Below the pieces are notes generated by a model. The model ran no database searches and had not been told where the DNA came from. It was given only the letters and a program-made list of their open reading frames with translations. The translations under genes and the position numbers were made by a program. 64,000 nucleotides of DNA from Lentzea pudingi (GTDB lineage: Bacteria > Actinomycetota > Actinomycetes > Mycobacteriales > Pseudonocardiaceae), in the NCBI RefSeq assembly GCF_014646255.1, contig NZ_BMNC01000003.1, positions 682,001 through 746,000 on the forward strand, in the 5' to 3' direction. Positions within the stretch are counted from its first letter, which is position 1. Each line of letters starts with the position of its first letter. Positions 1 to 11,996 of the stretch are shown in pieces.

Positions 1-3000
1 GAGCGGGAGCTGGCGCGGATCTGGGCCGAGGCGTTGCGCGTGGACCGCGTGGGCGTGCACGACAACTTCTTCGGCCTGGGCGGCGACTCGATCCTGAGCA
101 TCCAGATCGTGTCCCGGTCCCGCCAGGCGGGCCTGGAACTGGTCACCAAGGACGTGTTCACCCACCAGACCATCGCCGAGCTGGCCACCGTCGTCCGCAC
201 CCGCGTTCCGGCGGCGGCCGAGCTGCCGCAGATCGCCGGTCCGGCACCGCTCACGCCGATCCAGCGCTGGTACCTCGACTCGAACTCCGCCGACCCGCAC
301 CACTTCACCATGTCGATGCACCTGGAGCTGGCCGAGGACGCCGACCCGGTGGCGCTGGCGGTTGCCCTGAACGCGGTTGCGGCGCACCACGAAGGTCTGC
401 GCACCCGCTTCACGCACGTGGACGGCGACTGGGTGCAGGACGTCACCGACACCGCGGTCGAACTGGAGCACCATCCGTCCACAGTGGACGAGCCAGCTGT
501 GATCGCGTCCGCCCAGGCTGGGTTGGACATCACCCACGGCCCGGTGATGCGCGCACTGCTGTTCTCCGGAAGGCGGCTGTTCCTTGTGGGCCACCACCTC
601 GTCATGGATGGCGTGTCCTGGCGAATCCTGCTTGGTGACCTGGAGACCGCCTACCGCCAGGCCGTGGCGGGCGAACGGATCGACCTGGCCCCGGTCGGTA
701 CCCGGTTCACCCAGTGGGCGCACCGGCTGGCGGAGCACGTGCGGTCGGGCGCGTTCGACGCCGAACTGCCGCACTGGACCGCCGCGCTCGACGCGGCGGG
801 TGAGGTACCGGTGGACCGAGATGGACCCAACACCGCGGGTTCGACGCGCGTGGTGTCGGTGCGGCTGGACCGCGAGCGCACCGACGCGTTGCTGCACCGC
901 GTGCCGGACGCCTACCGCACGCAGGTCAACGACGTGCTGCTCAGCGCGCTCGGCCGCGCCCTGTCGGCGTGGACCGGGCGGGACCGCGTCGCGGTCACGA
1001 TGGAGGGCCACGGCCGGGAGGACGTGCTCGACGGCGCCGACGTCTCACGCACGGTCGGCTGGTTCACCACCCAGTACCCGGTCGCGCTCACGGTGCCGGA
1101 CGGCGACTGGGGCGCGGTGCTCAAGTCGGTGAAGGAGCAGCTGCGGGCCGTACCCGGCCGGGGCTTCGGGTTCGAGGCCCTGCGCCAGCTCGGTGCCGAC
1201 CCCGCTCTCGCCGGGACCGCGCTGCCGCCGGTCAGCTTCAACTACCACGGCCGGTGGGACGTGACCGCAGCCGAAGAGGGCCTGATCCGAGCACGGCTGG
1301 ACACCCCGGCAGCCGACACCACGGACAGCACGCGCCCGTTCCAGCTCGACGTGGTGGGCGGTGTGGAGGACGGCGAACTGGTGCTGTCCTGGTTCTACTC
1401 CGAACACCTGCACGACGAGTCGACCGTGCGGACCGTGGCCGATGCGGTGGTGCGCGGGCTGGCGGAGATCGTGGCGCACTGCGCCGAGCCGGGTGCCGGT
1501 GGCCGCACGCCGTCGGACTTCCCATTGGCGCGCTTGGACCAAGCGGCTGTCGATCGACTGGTCGGTGACGACGTCGAGGACATCTACCCGCTGACCCCGC
1601 TGCAGACCGGGATGCTGTTCCACACGCTGGTGGACGACACCTCGACGGCGTACTCGAACCGGTTCCGGCTGCGGCTGTTCGGGGTGTCCGACCCGGACGC
1701 GCTGGCGGAGGCCTGCCGCCGCGTCGTGGACCGCACACCGGTACTGCGTGGCGGTGTGGTGTGGGAAGGCGTCGAGGCACCAGTGCAGGTCGTGCGCAAG
1801 CGAGTCGACCTGCCGATCGACCAGCACGACTGGCGCCACCTGCCCGCCGACGAACAGGAGGCCGCGCACGGCACGGTGGGTGGCGAGGAACTGGACCTCA
1901 CCAGGGCCCCGCTGCTGCGCCTGGCCATCGCCAGGCTCACCGACGACGAGGTCACGCTCTTCTGGACGGCCCACCACGTCCTGCTGGACGGGTGGAGCTT
2001 CGCGCAGGTGCTGGCCGAGGCGTGCGAGCAGTACACCGCCCTCGTGGGCGGCCGGGAGCCGGAACTCGCGCCACGGCGGCCGTTCCGCGACTACCTGCGG
2101 TGGCTGGCCGACCAGGACACCGCGGCGGCCGAACGACACTGGCGGCAGGTGCTCGCCGGCGTCGAGGCGCCGACCCCGCTGCCGTGGGACCGCTCGCCGG
2201 TCCAGGCGCACCGCGCTGAGTCCAGCGCGACCGTCCACGTGGCACTGGACATCGATCGGTCGGCCGACCTGAACCGGGTCGCCCGCGCCGCCGGGCTGAC
2301 GGCCAGCACCGTGGTGCAGGGCGCGTGGGCGTTGCTGCTGTCTCGCTACAGCGGCGAGTCCGACGTCGTGTTCGGCACGACCGTGTCCGGCCGCCCGGCG
2401 GAACTGCCGGGGATCGGGTCGATGGTCGGCATGTTCATCAACACCGTTCCCACCCGCGTGCGGGTCGACCCGCACGCCTTGGTGCTGCCGTGGCTGGCGG
2501 AGGTCCAGGCCGCGCAGACCGAGTCGCGGCAATTCGACTTCGTGTCGCTGGCGGAATTGCGGTCGTGGAGTGACGTGCCTGCGGGGTCGTCGTTGTTCGA
2601 CAGCGCCGTGGTGTTCGAGAACTACCCGCTGGACGACCTGCTCGACGCCGACCAGGGCGTCCGGGTCCTCGACGTCGAAGGCGCCGACACCACCAGCTTC
2701 CCGCTCGCCCTCAGTGCGAACTTCGGCGACCGGCTGCGGCTCGAGCTGGACTACGACCCGCGCCTGTTCGACGCCGGCACCGCCGAGCGTGTCGCCGCGC
2801 ACCTCGTGGTGCTGCTGGAGGAGCTGGCGACCGACCCGGACCGGACGCTCGCCGAGTTGCCGCTGATGACCGGCGACGAACGCCACCGGGTGCTCGTGGA
2901 CTGGAACGCGACGGCCGGTGAGGTGCCCGAGGCGACGGTCGTGGAGCTGTTCGAGGCTTGGGCGCGGTCGGCGCCGGAGGCCACTGCGCTGGTGGTGGGG

Positions 3001-6000
3001 GATCGGTCGTTGTCGTTCGCGGAGTTGAACGCGTGGGCGAACCGGGTGGCCCGGGTCTTCGTGGCCTCGGGTGTCGGCCCGGAGCGGCTGGTGGCGTTGT
3101 CCCTGCCGCGGTCGGTGGAGTTCGTGGTGGCGTTGCTGGCGATCTGGAAGGCCGGTGGTGTCTACCTGCCGGTCGATCCGTCGCTACCGGACGACCGCGT
3201 GGAGTTCCTGCTGCGGGACGCGGATCCGGTGCTGGTCGTCCGCGGATCGCTGCCCCCGTCCGACGACCAGGAGTCCGGCGACCTGGCTCCGGTGCGCCGC
3301 GACCACGCCGCCTACGTCATCTACACCTCCGGTTCCTCCGGGCGCCCCAAGGGCGTGGTGGTCGAACACCGCAGCCTGGTGAACCTGCTGGTGAACCACC
3401 GCAAGGACTTCGTCGCCGCGGCCGGTGGCCGGTTGCGGGCAGGCTTGTCGGCGGTGTTCTCGTTCGACACGTCGCTGGAAGGCTTCGTGTTGATGGCCGA
3501 CGGTCACGAGTTGCACGTGTTCGACGACGAGCTGCGTCTCGATCCGCCCGCGCTCGTGCGGTACGTGGTCGATCAGCGAATCGACTTCCTGGACCTGACC
3601 CCGTCGTACACCCGGCAGCTCGTGGAGGCCGGATTGCTCGACAGTGAGCACCGGCCGAAGGTGCTGATGCTGGGCGGAGAAGCGATCGGTGAGGACCTGT
3701 GGCGGCGGCTGACCGATGTGCCGGGTACCGCGAGCTACAATTTCTACGGCCCGACCGAGTCCACAGTGGATGCCCTGTCCTGCCGCATCACGCCCGATTC
3801 TCCCGTCGCGGTGGGACGCCCGCTGCTCAACACGCGCGCCTACGTGCTGGACGAGGACCTGCGACCGGTGCCCGTTGGTGTGCCAGGGGAGTTGCACCTG
3901 GCCGGCGTCCAAGTCGCGCGGGGATATCTCGGTCGTCCGGGCCTGACCGCGGATCGGTTCGTGGCCGATCCGTTCGGTGGGCCGGGTGAGCGCATGTACC
4001 GCACCGGTGACCGGGTGCGGTGGCTGGCCGATGGCACCCTGGACTACCTGGGCCGGACCGACGACCAGGTGAAGATCCGCGGCTTCCGCATCGAACCCGG
4101 TGAGATCGAGGCCGTGCTGACTCAGCACCCCGGCGTTCGCGAAGCCGTGGTGATCGCGCGGAACGATGACGGGCACCAGCGGCTCGTCGCCTACGTCACC
4201 GGTGCCGGAACGACGGACCTGCGGGCATGGCTGGCCGAGCGTCTGCCCGACTACCTGGTGCCGTCGGCGTTCGTCTCGCTGGACGCGATTCCCCTCAACG
4301 CCAACGGGAAGGTGGACCGCCGCGCACTGCCGGCGCCGGACCTGCGGGCCGATGCCTCGGCCTACCGCCCGCCGCGCACCCCGATCGAGGAGCGCGTCTG
4401 CCGCATCTGGGCCGACGTGCTGGGCGTGCCGCGGGTCGGGCTGGACGACAACTTCTTCGAGTTGGGCGGTGACTCCATCCTCAGCATCCGGGTCGTGTCC
4501 CGGCTGCGCGCCGAACTGGACGCGCCCGTGTCGCCGCGGGAGCTGTTCAGTTCGCCCACGGTCGCCCGGCTGGTCCAGGCGATCGGGGCAGGAACGGGTG
4601 CCGCCGACGACTTCATCCCGAAGGTGTCGCGCGACGGCACGTTGCCGTTGTCGTTCGCGCAGCAGCGGTTGTGGTTCCTCGACCAGTTTGAGCCGGAGAG
4701 CACCGACTACCTGTCGCCGTCGCTCCTGCGGCTGCGCGGCGACCTGGACCTCGACGCCCTGGCCACGGCGCTGACGGCGCTGGTTGCGCGGCACGAGTCG
4801 TTGCGCACCACCGTCGACAGCGTAGAAGGCCACGGTGTGCAGGTCGTGCACCCGCCCCACCGCGTCGAGCTGCCGGTGCTCGACGTCCCCGACGGCGAGG
4901 ACGGCCTCCACGAGGTGCTGGTGCGGGAAAGTACCCGGCCGTTCGACCTCGCTCGCGGTCCGCTGCTGCGTCCGCTGCTGCTGCGCATCGCCGAAGACGA
5001 TCACGTACTTCTCCTGCTGGCGCACCACATCGTGACCGACGGCTGGTCCAACGGCGTGCTGACCACCGAGCTCAACGTGCTCTACCGCGGCGGCGCCCTG
5101 CCCGATCTGCCGATCCAGTACGCGGATTTCGCGGCATGGCAGCGGGAGCGGCTGACCGGACCGCTCGCGGACGAGCAGCTCTCGTTCTGGCGGGACCGGC
5201 TGGCCGGAGTCACCCCGCTGGAACTGCCGACCGACCGGCCCAGGCCCGCGGTCCGCACCAACCACGGCGCGGTGCACCTGTTCACCCTGCCCAGCGAGGT
5301 CGCCGAAGGGCTCAAGGTCCTGGCGCGCCAGCAGGACGGGACCCTGTTCATGGCGCTGGTCGCCGCGTGCCAGGTGTTGTTCGCCCGCTGGTCGCGGCAG
5401 GACGACATCGCCGTGGGCACGGTGGCCTCCGGGCGGGACCGCGCGGAGCTGGAGGGCCTGGTCGGGTTCTTCGTCAACACCCTCGTGCTCAGGTCCACTG
5501 TGGACGGCGGTAGCACGTTCCGTGAGTTCCTCGGCGAGGTGCGGGGTACCGTGCTGGACGCGTTCACACACCAGGACGTGCCGTTCGAGCGCGTGGTGGA
5601 GGAGCTGCGGCCTGAGCGCGACACCAGCCGCACCCCGCTGTTCCAGTCGATGGTGATCCTGCAGAACACCCCCGGCGCCGCGCCGGACCTGCCTGGCCTG
5701 CACGTCGAGGACCTGCCGCTGCCGGTGGTGGCGGCCAACTTCGACCTCACGTGGGAGTTCCAGCAGGACGACGACGCACTGCACGCGGCGGTCAACTACA
5801 ACACCGACCTGTTCGATGCCCCGACCGTCGAGCGGATGGCCGAGCACCTCCGCGTGCTGCTGACCGGTGTGGTCGCCGACCCGGACCGGTTGCTGGCCGA
5901 CCTGCCGTTGATGGACGTGGAGGAACAGCGGGACGTCCTGCACGCGTGGAACGACACGGCTCACGTCGTGCCCGACGCCACGATCACGAAGCTGGTCGAA

Positions 6001-9000
6001 CTCCAGGTCGCGCGGACGCCGGACGCCACCGCGGTGGTGGACGGCGGTGCGAAGTGGACGTACGCCGAACTCAACGCCCGTGCCAACCGCCTGGCGCACA
6101 ACCTGATCGCGCAGGGCGTCGGCCCCGGCCGGTACGTCGCGATCTCGTTGCCACGCTCCGCGGATCTGCTCGTCGCTGTACTGGCGGTGCTCAAGGCGGG
6201 CGCCGCGTACGTGCCGGTCGAGCCGGACCAGCCCGCCGACCGGGTCGCGTTCGTGCTCGACGACGCCCGGCCGGTCCTGGTCCTCGACGACCCGGACCTC
6301 GTGCGCGCCACCGGCGGCCGGGACGACAACCCGGGAGACCACGACCGGACGGCGCCGTCGACCACCCGCGACCCTGCGTACGTGATCTACACGTCCGGGT
6401 CGACCGGACGGCCCAAGGGCGTCGTCGTCGAGCACCGCTCGGTCGTCAACTACCTGGCCTGGGCCACCGAGGCCTACCCCGGCCTGCGCGGCGCGGCGGT
6501 CCTGCACTCGCCGGTCTCGTTCGACCTCACCGTCACGACGCTGTTCGGCCCGCTGCTGGCCGGCGGCCGCATCGTGGTGAGCGACCTGGACGAGGACGCG
6601 GTTCCGGTGGAGCAGACGGCGTTCCTCAAGGCCACGCCGAGCCACCTGTCCCTGCTGGGCACCATGCCGGCGCAGCTGTCACCGACCGGCGACCTCGTCG
6701 TCGGCGGGGAGCAGTTGCTGGGCGCGGTGGTGGACGAGTGGCGGCGGGCGAACCCGGCCGCCGCCGTGATCAACGAGTACGGCCCGACCGAGGCGACCGT
6801 CGGCTGCATGGAGCATCGCGTCGAACCCGGCGAACCGCTGGCGCCCGGAGCCGTGCCGATCGGCCACCCGGCCTGGAACCACAGGCTCTACGTCGTGGAC
6901 GACCTGTTGCGGCCGGTGCCAGTCGGGGTGCCTGGTGAACTGTGCATCGCGGGCGACGGCCTCGCCAGGGGCTACCTCAACCGGCCGGGCCTCACCGCGG
7001 CGTCGTTCGTGGCGTGCCCGTTCGGCGAGCCGGGGGAGCGGATGTACCGCTCCGGTGACCTGGTCCGCAGGCGCGCGGACGGCGTGGTCGAGTACCTGGG
7101 CCGCATCGACGACCAGGTCAAGATCCGCGGGCACCGCGTCGAACCGGGCGAGGTCGAGTCCGCGCTCCTGCGCCACCCGCGGGTGGCCGAGGCCGCCGTG
7201 GTTGCCGTGAACAACGCTCAGGGCCATGCCCGCCTGGTCGCGTACTTCGTCGCCGGCAGCGAGGTGGGCACGGCCGAGCTCCACGCGTTCCTGGTCGACC
7301 GCCTGCCCGCCTACATGGTGCCGTCGGCTTTCGTCGCGCTGCCCGTCCTGCCGGTGACGCCCAACGGCAAACTCGACCGGGCGGCGCTGCCCGCTCCAGA
7401 ACCGGCCGCCGGTGACGAGGGGGAGCACGTACCGCCGCGCACGCCCGTGGAGAGCGCGCTCGCCGAGATCTGGGCGGCCGTGCTGGGCGTCGGCCGCGTC
7501 GGGGTGCGGGACAACTTCTTCGAGCTGGGCGGTGACTCCATCCTGGTGATACAGGTGGTGTCCCGTGCCAGGAAGGCCGGGCTGGCACTGACCACCAAGT
7601 CCTTGTTCCGCAGCCAGACCATCGAGGCGCTCGCGCCGTTCGTCACCGAACTCGAGACCGAACCGGTGGATACAGCAGAGGTCGTCGGCGACGTTCCGCT
7701 CACGCCGATCCAGCGCTGGTTCTTCGAGACGCGCACGGTCGCGCCTCACCACTACGCCCAGTCCATGCTGCTGGAACTGACCCCGGACCTGGACGAGGAC
7801 GCGCTGGAAAAGGGTTTGGCGGCCGTGGTGGCGCACCACGACGCGCTGCGCATGCGCTTCGAGCACGTCGACGGCGAGTGGCGTCAGCACAACGCCCCGG
7901 TCGAGCCGGGCGGCGTGCTGGAGCGATACAACCTCAGCTCGATCGGGGAGCCGGAACGGCAGGCGCAGCTGGTGAAGATCGCCGACGAGGCCCACGCGGG
8001 CTTCGACCTCGCCGCCGGTCCGTTGTACCGGTCCGTGCTGTTCCACGCCGACGACATGCCGTCCCCGCTGCTGTTCCTCACCGTGCACCACCTCGTCGTG
8101 GACGGCGTGTCCTGGCGGATCCTGCTCGACGATCTCGACACCTGCTACCGGCAGGCCGTCCGCGGTGAGGCGGTGGACCTCGGTGCGAAGTCGACGTCGT
8201 TCCGCGACTGGGCGGACAGCCTGGCCCGGCACGTCGCCGGGGGAGCGCTGAACCACGAGCTGGACCACTGGGCGGCGGCACTCGATGCCGCTCCGCTGCC
8301 CGTCGACCACGAGCAGCCGACCCCGGGTACTCCGGCGGCCGAGGTGCACGTAGCGCTCGACGAGCAGAGCACCGACGCGTTGCTGCACGACGCACCCACG
8401 GTCTACCGCACGAGGATCAACGACGTCCTGCTCGCCGCGCTGGCCTGTGCGCTGTCCCGATTCACCGGACGACGAACGGTGTCGCTCGACATGGAGGGCC
8501 ACGGCCGCGAGGACGTACTCGGCGCGGACCTGTCCCGCACGGTCGGCTGGTTCACCACGCTCTACCCGGTCAGGCTGACGCTGCCGGACGACGGGGCGAC
8601 ATGGCGCGATGTGGTCAAGGCGATGCGCAGGCAGCTGCGCACGGTGCCGGGCAACGGGTTCGGCTTCGGGGCGCTGAAGCACCTGGGCACGCCGGACGCG
8701 CGGGAACGCCTCCGCGGTGAAGGGCCGCAGGTGGTGTTCAACTACCTCGGCCAGTCCGGCAGCACCACCGACCAGGCCGGCGACGGGCTCTACCGGACCG
8801 TGCTCGACCCCATCGGGCAGGACGGCGACCCGACCGACCGGGGACCACACCTGCTGGAGGTGGTCGGCGGCGTGGCGGCCGGTGAGCTCCGCTTCACCTG
8901 GCACTACCAGCCGGACCGGCACGACGAGGCCACGGTGCGACGGGTCGCGGAGGACTTCCTCGACGCGCTGCGCGCCATCGCCGCGGACTGCAGGGGCGAC

Positions 9001-9006
9001 CGATGA
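1..9006 (+). CDS. Non-ribosomal peptide synthetase, N-terminus outside the window (T-E-C-A-T-C-A-T-E)
   Basis: The frame is open from base 1, so the gene begins upstream. Domains in order, with approximate base positions: carrier T (GGDSI, Ser at 88-90), epimerisation E (240-1500; [16 protein letters not shown]), condensation C (1580-2870; [21 protein letters not shown] type as expected after E), adenylation A (2950-4340; [11 protein letters not shown]), T (4390-4580), C (4640-5900; [23 protein letters not shown] type), A (5980-7390; [11 protein letters not shown]), T (7450-7650), E (7690-8980; HHLVVDG). Read by alignment to GrsA, the specificity pockets are DTEDMGFVD(K) for the first A, whose acidic residues suggest a basic ornithine/arginine-like substrate, and DLTKVGEVG(K) for the second, very close to the asparagine code. 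The protein ends in E with no thioesterase, so it should pass a D-configured peptide to another subunit. The next gene overlaps by 4 nt. Confidence 0.97.
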   Translation, partial: ERELARIWAEALRVDRVGVHDNFFGLGGDSILSIQIVSRSRQAGLELVTKDVFTHQTIAELATVVRTRVPAAAELPQIAGPAPLTPIQRWYLDSNSADPHHFTMSMHLELAEDADPVALAVALNAVAAHHEGLRTRFTHVDGDWVQDVTDTAVELEHHPSTVDEPAVIASAQAGLDITHGPVMRALLFSGRRLFLVGHHLVMDGVSWRILLGDLETAYRQAVAGERIDLAPVGTRFTQWAHRLAEHVRSGAFDAELPHWTAALDAAGEVPVDRDGPNTAGSTRVVSVRLDRERTDALLHRVPDAYRTQVNDVLLSALGRALSAWTGRDRVAVTMEGHGREDVLDGADVSRTVGWFTTQYPVALTVPDGDWGAVLKSVKEQLRAVPGRGFGFEALRQLGADPALAGTALPPVSFNYHGRWDVTAAEEGLIRARLDTPAADTTDSTRPFQLDVVGGVEDGELVLSWFYSEHLHDESTVRTVADAVVRGLAEIVAHCAEPGAGGRTPSDFPLARLDQAAVDRLVGDDVEDIYPLTPLQTGMLFHTLVDDTSTAYSNRFRLRLFGVSDPDALAEACRRVVDRTPVLRGGVVWEGVEAPVQVVRKRVDLPIDQHDWRHLPADEQEAAHGTVGGEELDLTRAPLLRLAIARLTDDEVTLFWTAHHVLLDGWSFAQVLAEACEQYTALVGGREPELAPRRPFRDYLRWLADQDTAAAERHWRQVLAGVEAPTPLPWDRSPVQAHRAESSATVHVALDIDRSADLNRVARAAGLTASTVVQGAWALLLSRYSGESDVVFGTTVSGRPAELPGIGSMVGMFINTVPTRVRVDPHALVLPWLAEVQAAQTESRQFDFVSLAELRSWSDVPAGSSLFDSAVVFENYPLDDLLDADQGVRVLDVEGADTTSFPLALSANFGDRLRLELDYDPRLFDAGTAERVAAHLVVLLEELATDPDRTLAELPLMTGDERHRVLVDWNATAGEVPEATVVELFEAWARSAPEATALVVGDRSLSFAELNAWANRVARVFVASGVGPERLVALSLPRSVEFVVALLAIWKAGGVYLPVDPSLPDDRVEFLLRDADPVLVVRGSLPPSDDQESGDLAPVRRDHAAYVIYTSGSSGRPKGVVVEHRSLVNLLVNHRKDFVAAAGGRLRAGLSAVFSFDTSLEGFVLMADGHELHVFDDELRLDPPALVRYVVDQRIDFLDLTPSYTRQLVEAGLLDSEHRPKVLMLGGEAIGEDLWRRLTDVPGTASYNFYGPTESTVDALSCRITPDSPVAVGRPLLNTRAYVLDEDLRPVPVGVPGELHLAGVQVARGYLGRPGLTADRFVADPFGGPGERMYRTGDRVRWLADGTLDYLGRTDDQVKIRGFRIEPGEIEAVLTQHPGVREAVVIARNDDGHQRLVAYVTGAGTTDLRAWLAERLPDYLVPSAFVSLDAIPLNANGKVDRRALPAPDLRADASAYRPPRTPIEERVCRIWADVLGVPRVGLDDNFFELGGDSILSIRVVSRLRAELDAPVSPRELFSSPTVARLVQAIGAGTGAADDFIPKVSRDGTLPLSFAQQRLWFLDQFEPESTDYLSPSLLRLRGDLDLDALATALTALVARHESLRTTVDSVEGHGVQVVHPPHRVELPVLDVPDGEDGLHEVLVRESTRPFDLARGPLLRPLLLRIAEDDHVLLLLAHHIVTDGWSNGVLTTELNVLYRGGALPDLPIQYADFAAWQRERLTGPLADEQLSFWRDRLAGVTPLELPTDRPRPAVRTNHGAVHLFTLPSEVAEGLKVLARQQDGTLFMALVAACQVLFARWSRQDDIAVGTVASGRDRAELEGLVGFFVNTLVLRSTVDGGSTFREFLGEVRGTVLDAFTHQDVPFERVVEELRPERDTSRTPLFQSMVILQNTPGAAPDLPGLHVEDLPLPVVAANFDLTWEFQQDDDALHAAVNYNTDLFDAPTVERMAEHLRVLLTGVVADPDRLLADLPLMDVEEQRDVLHAWNDTAHVVPDATITKLVELQVARTPDATAVVDGGAKWTYAELNARANRLAHNLIAQGVGPGRYVAISLPRSADLLVAVLAVLKAGAAYVPVEPDQPADRVAFVLDDARPVLVLDDPDLVRATGGRDDNPGDHDRTAPSTTRDPAYVIYTSGSTGRPKGVVVEHRSVVNYLAWATEAYPGLRGAAVLHSPVSFDLTVTTLFGPLLAGGRIVVSDLDEDAVPVEQTAFLKATPSHLSLLGTMPAQLSPTGDLVVGGEQLLGAVVDEWRRANPAAAVINEYGPTEATVGCMEHRVEPGEPLAPGAVPIGHPAWNHRLYVVDDLLRPVPVGVPGELCIAGDGLARGYLNRPGLTAASFVACPFGEPGERMYRSGDLVRRRADGVVEYLGRIDDQVKIRGHRVEPGEVESALLRHPRVAEAAVVAVNNAQGHARLVAYFVAGSEVGTAELHAFLVDRLPAYMVPSAFVALPVLPVTPNGKLDRAALPAPEPAAGDEGEHVPPRTPVESALAEIWAAVLGVGRVGVRDNFFELGGDSILVIQVVSRARKAGLALTTKSLFRSQTIEALAPFVTELETEPVDTAEVVGDVPLTPIQRWFFETRTVAPHHYAQSMLLELTPDLDEDALEKGLAAVVAHHDALRMRFEHVDGEWRQHNAPVEPGGVLERYNLSSIGEPERQAQLVKIADEAHAGFDLAAGPLYRSVLFHADDMPSPLLFLTVHHLVVDGVSWRILLDDLDTCYRQAVRGEAVDLGAKSTSFRDWADSLARHVAGGALNHELDHWAAALDAAPLPVDHEQPTPGTPAAEVHVALDEQSTDALLHDAPTVYRTRINDVLLAALACALSRFTGRRTVSLDMEGHGREDVLGADLSRTVGWFTTLYPVRLTLPDDGATWRDVVKAMRRQLRTVPGNGFGFGALKHLGTPDARERLRGEGPQVVFNYLGQSGSTTDQAGDGLYRTVLDPIGQDGDPTDRGPHLLEVVGGVAAGELRFTWHYQPDRHDEATVRRVAEDFLDALRAIAADCRGDR

Positions 9007-10217
9007 CCACGTCGCTGTCGCGCAACCGCGACTACCGGCTGCTGTGGGCCGGGCAGGCCCTGTCCGAAGCGGGGGCGAGCGCGTCCACCATCGCGCTGCC
9101 CCTGCTGGTGCTCCTGCTCACCGACTCGGCGGCGGCGACCGGCCTGGTGCTGGGCGCCTCCGCCGCCGCGCAGCTGGTCGTCGGCCTACCGGCCGGGGCG
9201 CTCGTCGACCGCTGGAACCGCAGAACGGTGATGCTCGTCTGCGAAGCCGTACAGGCGTTGGCCGTGGCCGTCCTGGTGATCGGCCTGTGGTGGGACGCCA
9301 TCGGCGTGGAGCACGTGGTGCTGGTCGTCATCGTGCTCGGTGTCTGCAGAGCCCTGTCGGAGCCGGCGGAAGAGGCCGTGCTGCCCGCCATCGTGCCCGA
9401 GCGGCATCTCTCGGACGCGGTCGCGATGAACGCCGCGCGGGGCTACCTCGGGCAACTCTCCGGCACGGCGCTGGGCGGGGTGTTGTTCGGCCTGGGCCGG
9501 TGGCTGCCGTTCGCCGTGGAGGCGGTGACGCACGTGGCGACGTTCCTGTCGCTGCTGTTCATCCGCGTTCCCCCGCGGGAGCGGGAACCGGCACCCTTCA
9601 ATCGTTTCCACCGCGAGATCGGCGAAGGCCTGCGCTGGGTGTGGACCCAGCCGGTGGTGCGGGTGGTCGCCTTGTGCGCGGTTGGCCTCAACCTGTTCTT
9701 CCAGGCGTTCTACCTGCTGATGATCGCCATCGCGCACCGGGAGGGCGTGCCCGCCGGCCAGATCGGGATCATGGGTGCGATGCTCGGCGTGGGCGGCATC
9801 TTGGGCGCACTGGTGGCGCCGCGGCTGCACCGGACGCTGCGACCGCATCGGGCGATCGTCGGCGTGTTCTGGGTCATCACCGCCCTGATCCCGCTCGCGC
9901 TGTTCGTCGATCCAGGGATCCCCACGGGCGTACTGTTCGCGGCCGCCGCCTTCCTGGCCCCTACCGCGAACACCACCATCACCACCTATCAGCTGCTCCT
10001 CACACCCGACGAGCTCCGCGGCAGGCTGAGCAGCGTGATGGGCGTTGCGCTGGGCGTCGCAGCGATCGCAGGCCCCGCCGTCGGCGGTGTGCTGGTCGAC
10101 TTTCTGACTCCCGCGCAAGCCATCCTCACCTGCGCCGTAGGCAGCGGGGTGTTGACGGTGTTCGCCACCGTGAATCCGACTCTGCGGAGGTTCTCCCGAG
10201 AAGAGACGGTGGAGTGA
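9003..10217 (+). CDS. MFS exporter, EntS-like, coupled to the NRPS
   Basis: This 404-residue polytopic protein has the MFS motif-A region ([11 protein letters not shown]) near residue 65 and about 12 hydrophobic segments. It resembles the DHA3/EntS group that exports siderophores and peptides. Its ATG lies inside the NRPS stop (ATGA overlap), so it is co-translated and is the obvious exporter of the peptide. A strong hairpin follows about 80 nt downstream, which makes it the last gene of the cluster. The substrate is an inference from position. Confidence 0.9.
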   Translation: MTTSLSRNRDYRLLWAGQALSEAGASASTIALPLLVLLLTDSAAATGLVLGASAAAQLVVGLPAGALVDRWNRRTVMLVCEAVQALAVAVLVIGLWWDAIGVEHVVLVVIVLGVCRALSEPAEEAVLPAIVPERHLSDAVAMNAARGYLGQLSGTALGGVLFGLGRWLPFAVEAVTHVATFLSLLFIRVPPREREPAPFNRFHREIGEGLRWVWTQPVVRVVALCAVGLNLFFQAFYLLMIAIAHREGVPAGQIGIMGAMLGVGGILGALVAPRLHRTLRPHRAIVGVFWVITALIPLALFVDPGIPTGVLFAAAAFLAPTANTTITTYQLLLTPDELRGRLSSVMGVALGVAAIAGPAVGGVLVDFLTPAQAILTCAVGSGVLTVFATVNPTLRRFSREETVE

Positions 10218-10297
10218 AATTTCACCAAGGACAGAACGCGCTTGGGAGCCGTCGTGGGAGTGCTGAGCCTCGTGTCGAAGAGCCGCACAGCTCGTCC

Positions 10298-10330
10298 AGC
10301 TCTCGCCGACCTAGCAACTCGGCGAGAGCT
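10298..10330 (+). terminator. Rho-independent-type hairpin ending the NRPS operon
   Basis: A perfect 12-bp stem (AGCTCTCGCCGA / TCGGCGAGAGCT) with a 9-nt loop lies 81 nt after the MFS stop. There is no T-run, which is usual for actinomycete terminators. Confidence 0.75.
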
Positions 10331-10358
10331 GTTCCGGTACAAGCAGGAGGATGCTCAG

Positions 10359-10430
10359 ATGTGTTGTCGTACACGGATCTCAACACCATTTCGTTCCGTG
10401 TCGGCCATTGCCCGGCTTTTGAATCGTTAA
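10359..10430 (+). CDS. Possible 23-aa cysteine-rich leader peptide
   Basis: The reading frame starts Met-Cys-Cys-Arg and ends TAA after 23 codons (MCCRTRISTPFRSVSAIARL, then LNR). A strong AGGAGG lies 8 nt before the ATG. Consecutive Cys codons followed by an Arg/Ser/Ala-rich tail recall the short actinobacterial leader peptides linked to cysteine-responsive attenuation. No intact plus-strand gene follows; the next is a broken TPR gene. It may be an orphaned leader or a chance frame. Confidence 0.35.
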   Translation: MCCRTRISTPFRSVSAIARLLNR

Positions 10431-10528
10431 CCAGGCTCACTCCTGCTGGACTTCTCGCGGGCATCTCAGCTCGCTGACCAGTTGTGACGGCGGGCAGGTC
10501 TCGCGTTCAAGTGAACGATCGCCGCAAT

Positions 10529-10780
10529 TCATCGGTCAATGCGAGTCTTCTCCGAGCGCGCTTCACCGGCGATCGGGAGATGGCGGTGCGCGGCCCGGCC
10601 GCCGGTCTGGCGGGCGTGGGCGACGAACTCTCGCAGTCTCGCTCGCAGGTCGTCTGCGTTCTCTGCGCTAAGATCGATCAAGTACGTCACTCCGTCAAGA
10701 CCGAAGTGCACCGTCTCGAGGTCCTCTGCTGTGCTGCCGTCCAAGTCATCGACGAGCTGGACGAGGAACTTCTGTGCCAT
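10529..10780 (-). CDS. Lsr2 N-terminal-domain protein lacking the DNA-binding half
   Basis: This 83-residue product begins MAQKFLVQLVDDLDGS and continues with FGLDGVTYLIDLS, the hallmark of the Lsr2 dimerisation domain. Full Lsr2 is about 110 residues and ends in a small AT-hook-like DNA-binding domain with an RGR motif. Here the last 20 residues are unrelated (HLPIAGEARSEKTRIDR). I chose the inner ATG (10780) because Lsr2 proteins start MAxK. It may be a degraded copy, or a dominant-negative partner that dimerises with chromosomal Lsr2 without binding DNA. Confidence 0.75.
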   Translation of the reverse strand: MAQKFLVQLVDDLDGSTAEDLETVHFGLDGVTYLIDLSAENADDLRARLREFVAHARQTGGRAAHRHLPIAGEARSEKTRIDR

Positions 10781-10921
10781 CCATTGCCTCACAATGCCTG
10801 AGGAATTGATTGGGGTGATCTAGGTCGGCACTCGAGGGGTACCCATTGTGAACTCAGTTATCGTCGAGTTGGCCAACTTCGTGAACGATGCCAACCAGAC
10901 GCACAAGAACTGCTTGCAAGC

Positions 10922-11632
10922 GTGAAGCGAGTTCACGGAGCGGACAGCATCGCGGCGTTCGACCTGCGCAATAACATCGCACACGCACGAGCCGATGCTG
11001 GCGATCTCGATACCGCCATCGCGGAGCTGGAGCACCTGGCGGCGGACCAGAGCAACGCGCACGGAGCCGCACACCCGGAGACTTTGACGACCAGAGGAAA
11101 TCTCGCACGATGGCTGCACAGGCCGGCGACCTGCGGCGCGCAGAGATCGAACTGGAACAAATCCTCTACGACATGAGGTCAGGGCTCGACCAGCATCACC
11201 CACACACCCTGATCACACGCGGCACCCTGGCCGAAGTGCGCGGCCACCTGCACGGCCCTGCCGTCGCGATCAAGGATCTAGAAACATTGATCGACCTCTC
11301 GACGCATGTTCTCGGTCCCCGCAACCCGGATGCTGACAGCACGGGGGAACCTGGCCAACTGGCATGCGCTACACGGCAACCTCGTGCGGGCGGTCACCGA
11401 GCTTGAAACGCTGCTTGCTGATCAAATGCAGATCCTGAACTCGGAGCATCCTCCTGTGTTGCGTACACGCCACAATCTCGCAGTGATGCGAGCAAAATCC
11501 GGTGATCTTGCCAGCGCGGTCACGGAGCTTGAACAGCTCGCCGTAACGGAGGCGCAAGTTTTCGGGCGCGACCACCCCAACACTGTCAGGGTCAGAGCTG
11601 GGCTCGCGCATTATCGCCGACAGAGTGGTTGA
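10922..11632 (+). pseudogene. TPR-repeat gene broken by two frameshifts
   Basis: Three consecutive frames encode pieces of one tetratricopeptide array: RADAGDLDTAIAELE and HPETLTTRGNLAR (to about 11110), then QAGDLRRAEIELEQIL and HPHTLITRGTLAE (about 11110-11330), then TARGNLANWHALHGNLVRA and HPPVLRTRHNLAV up to the stop at 11632. The frame goes 2-1-2 near bases 11110 and 11330. The repeats match TPR_12-type arrays of large actinobacterial NTPase or SARP regulators. The missing front end and the frameshifts suggest decay; sequencing error is the alternative. Confidence 0.7.
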
Positions 11633-11996
11633 ACGCGAACCCGTTGCTGCTAGGCCGAAGCGTGCTGGGACGAGATGCGCCACGATCATGGGTGACGATT
11701 GATAACGGCCAGCGCTGCTGTGACGCATTGATAGGCCGGGAGCGGATGCCGGTTCGGCTACCGGATGCGGTCGTCGGAGACTTGCATCGGATACCCAGGT
11801 ACAGGCTTGCCGTCGAACCATGAGCAGAGAGGCTGAGCCGTGGGCCACGAAGGCCTGCACGTTGCCCCATCGAGGAGCGTCCGCCGAGTTCGACGCGTTG
11901 TTCGCGGACGCGGTGTCCGACACTTTGATTCGAGTTCCGCCTTGATGGATCTCGTCCCGAGCCCCGAGGTGGCGGCACGGGCGCCGTAGCAATCTT
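11633..11996. other. Non-coding or decayed stretch
   Basis: I see no frame with gene-like codon use. On the minus strand a short run near 11765-11830 reads WFDGKPVPGYP, possibly the tail of a lost gene, but I cannot assign it. Confidence 0.5.

Larger units (their letters stand above)
10218..10528. other. Intergenic stretch after the NRPS operon
   Basis: Apart from a strong hairpin (10298-10330) and one tiny ORF with a good ribosome site (10359-10430), I see no gene. Longer open frames here look like chance frames in GC-rich DNA. Confidence 0.6.

Noticed and set aside
1045..2886. Long minus-strand open frame opposite the NRPS
   Set aside because: It is a GC-rich antisense frame with Arg/Gln/His-rich composition and no domain; the plus strand carries clear NRPS motifs.
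3184..6645. 1153-codon minus-strand open frame
   Set aside because: It mirrors codon bias of the NRPS and encodes no recognisable fold.
10222..10464. 80-codon minus-strand frame after the NRPS operon
   Set aside because: It crosses the terminator hairpin, has no ribosome site and no recognisable sequence.
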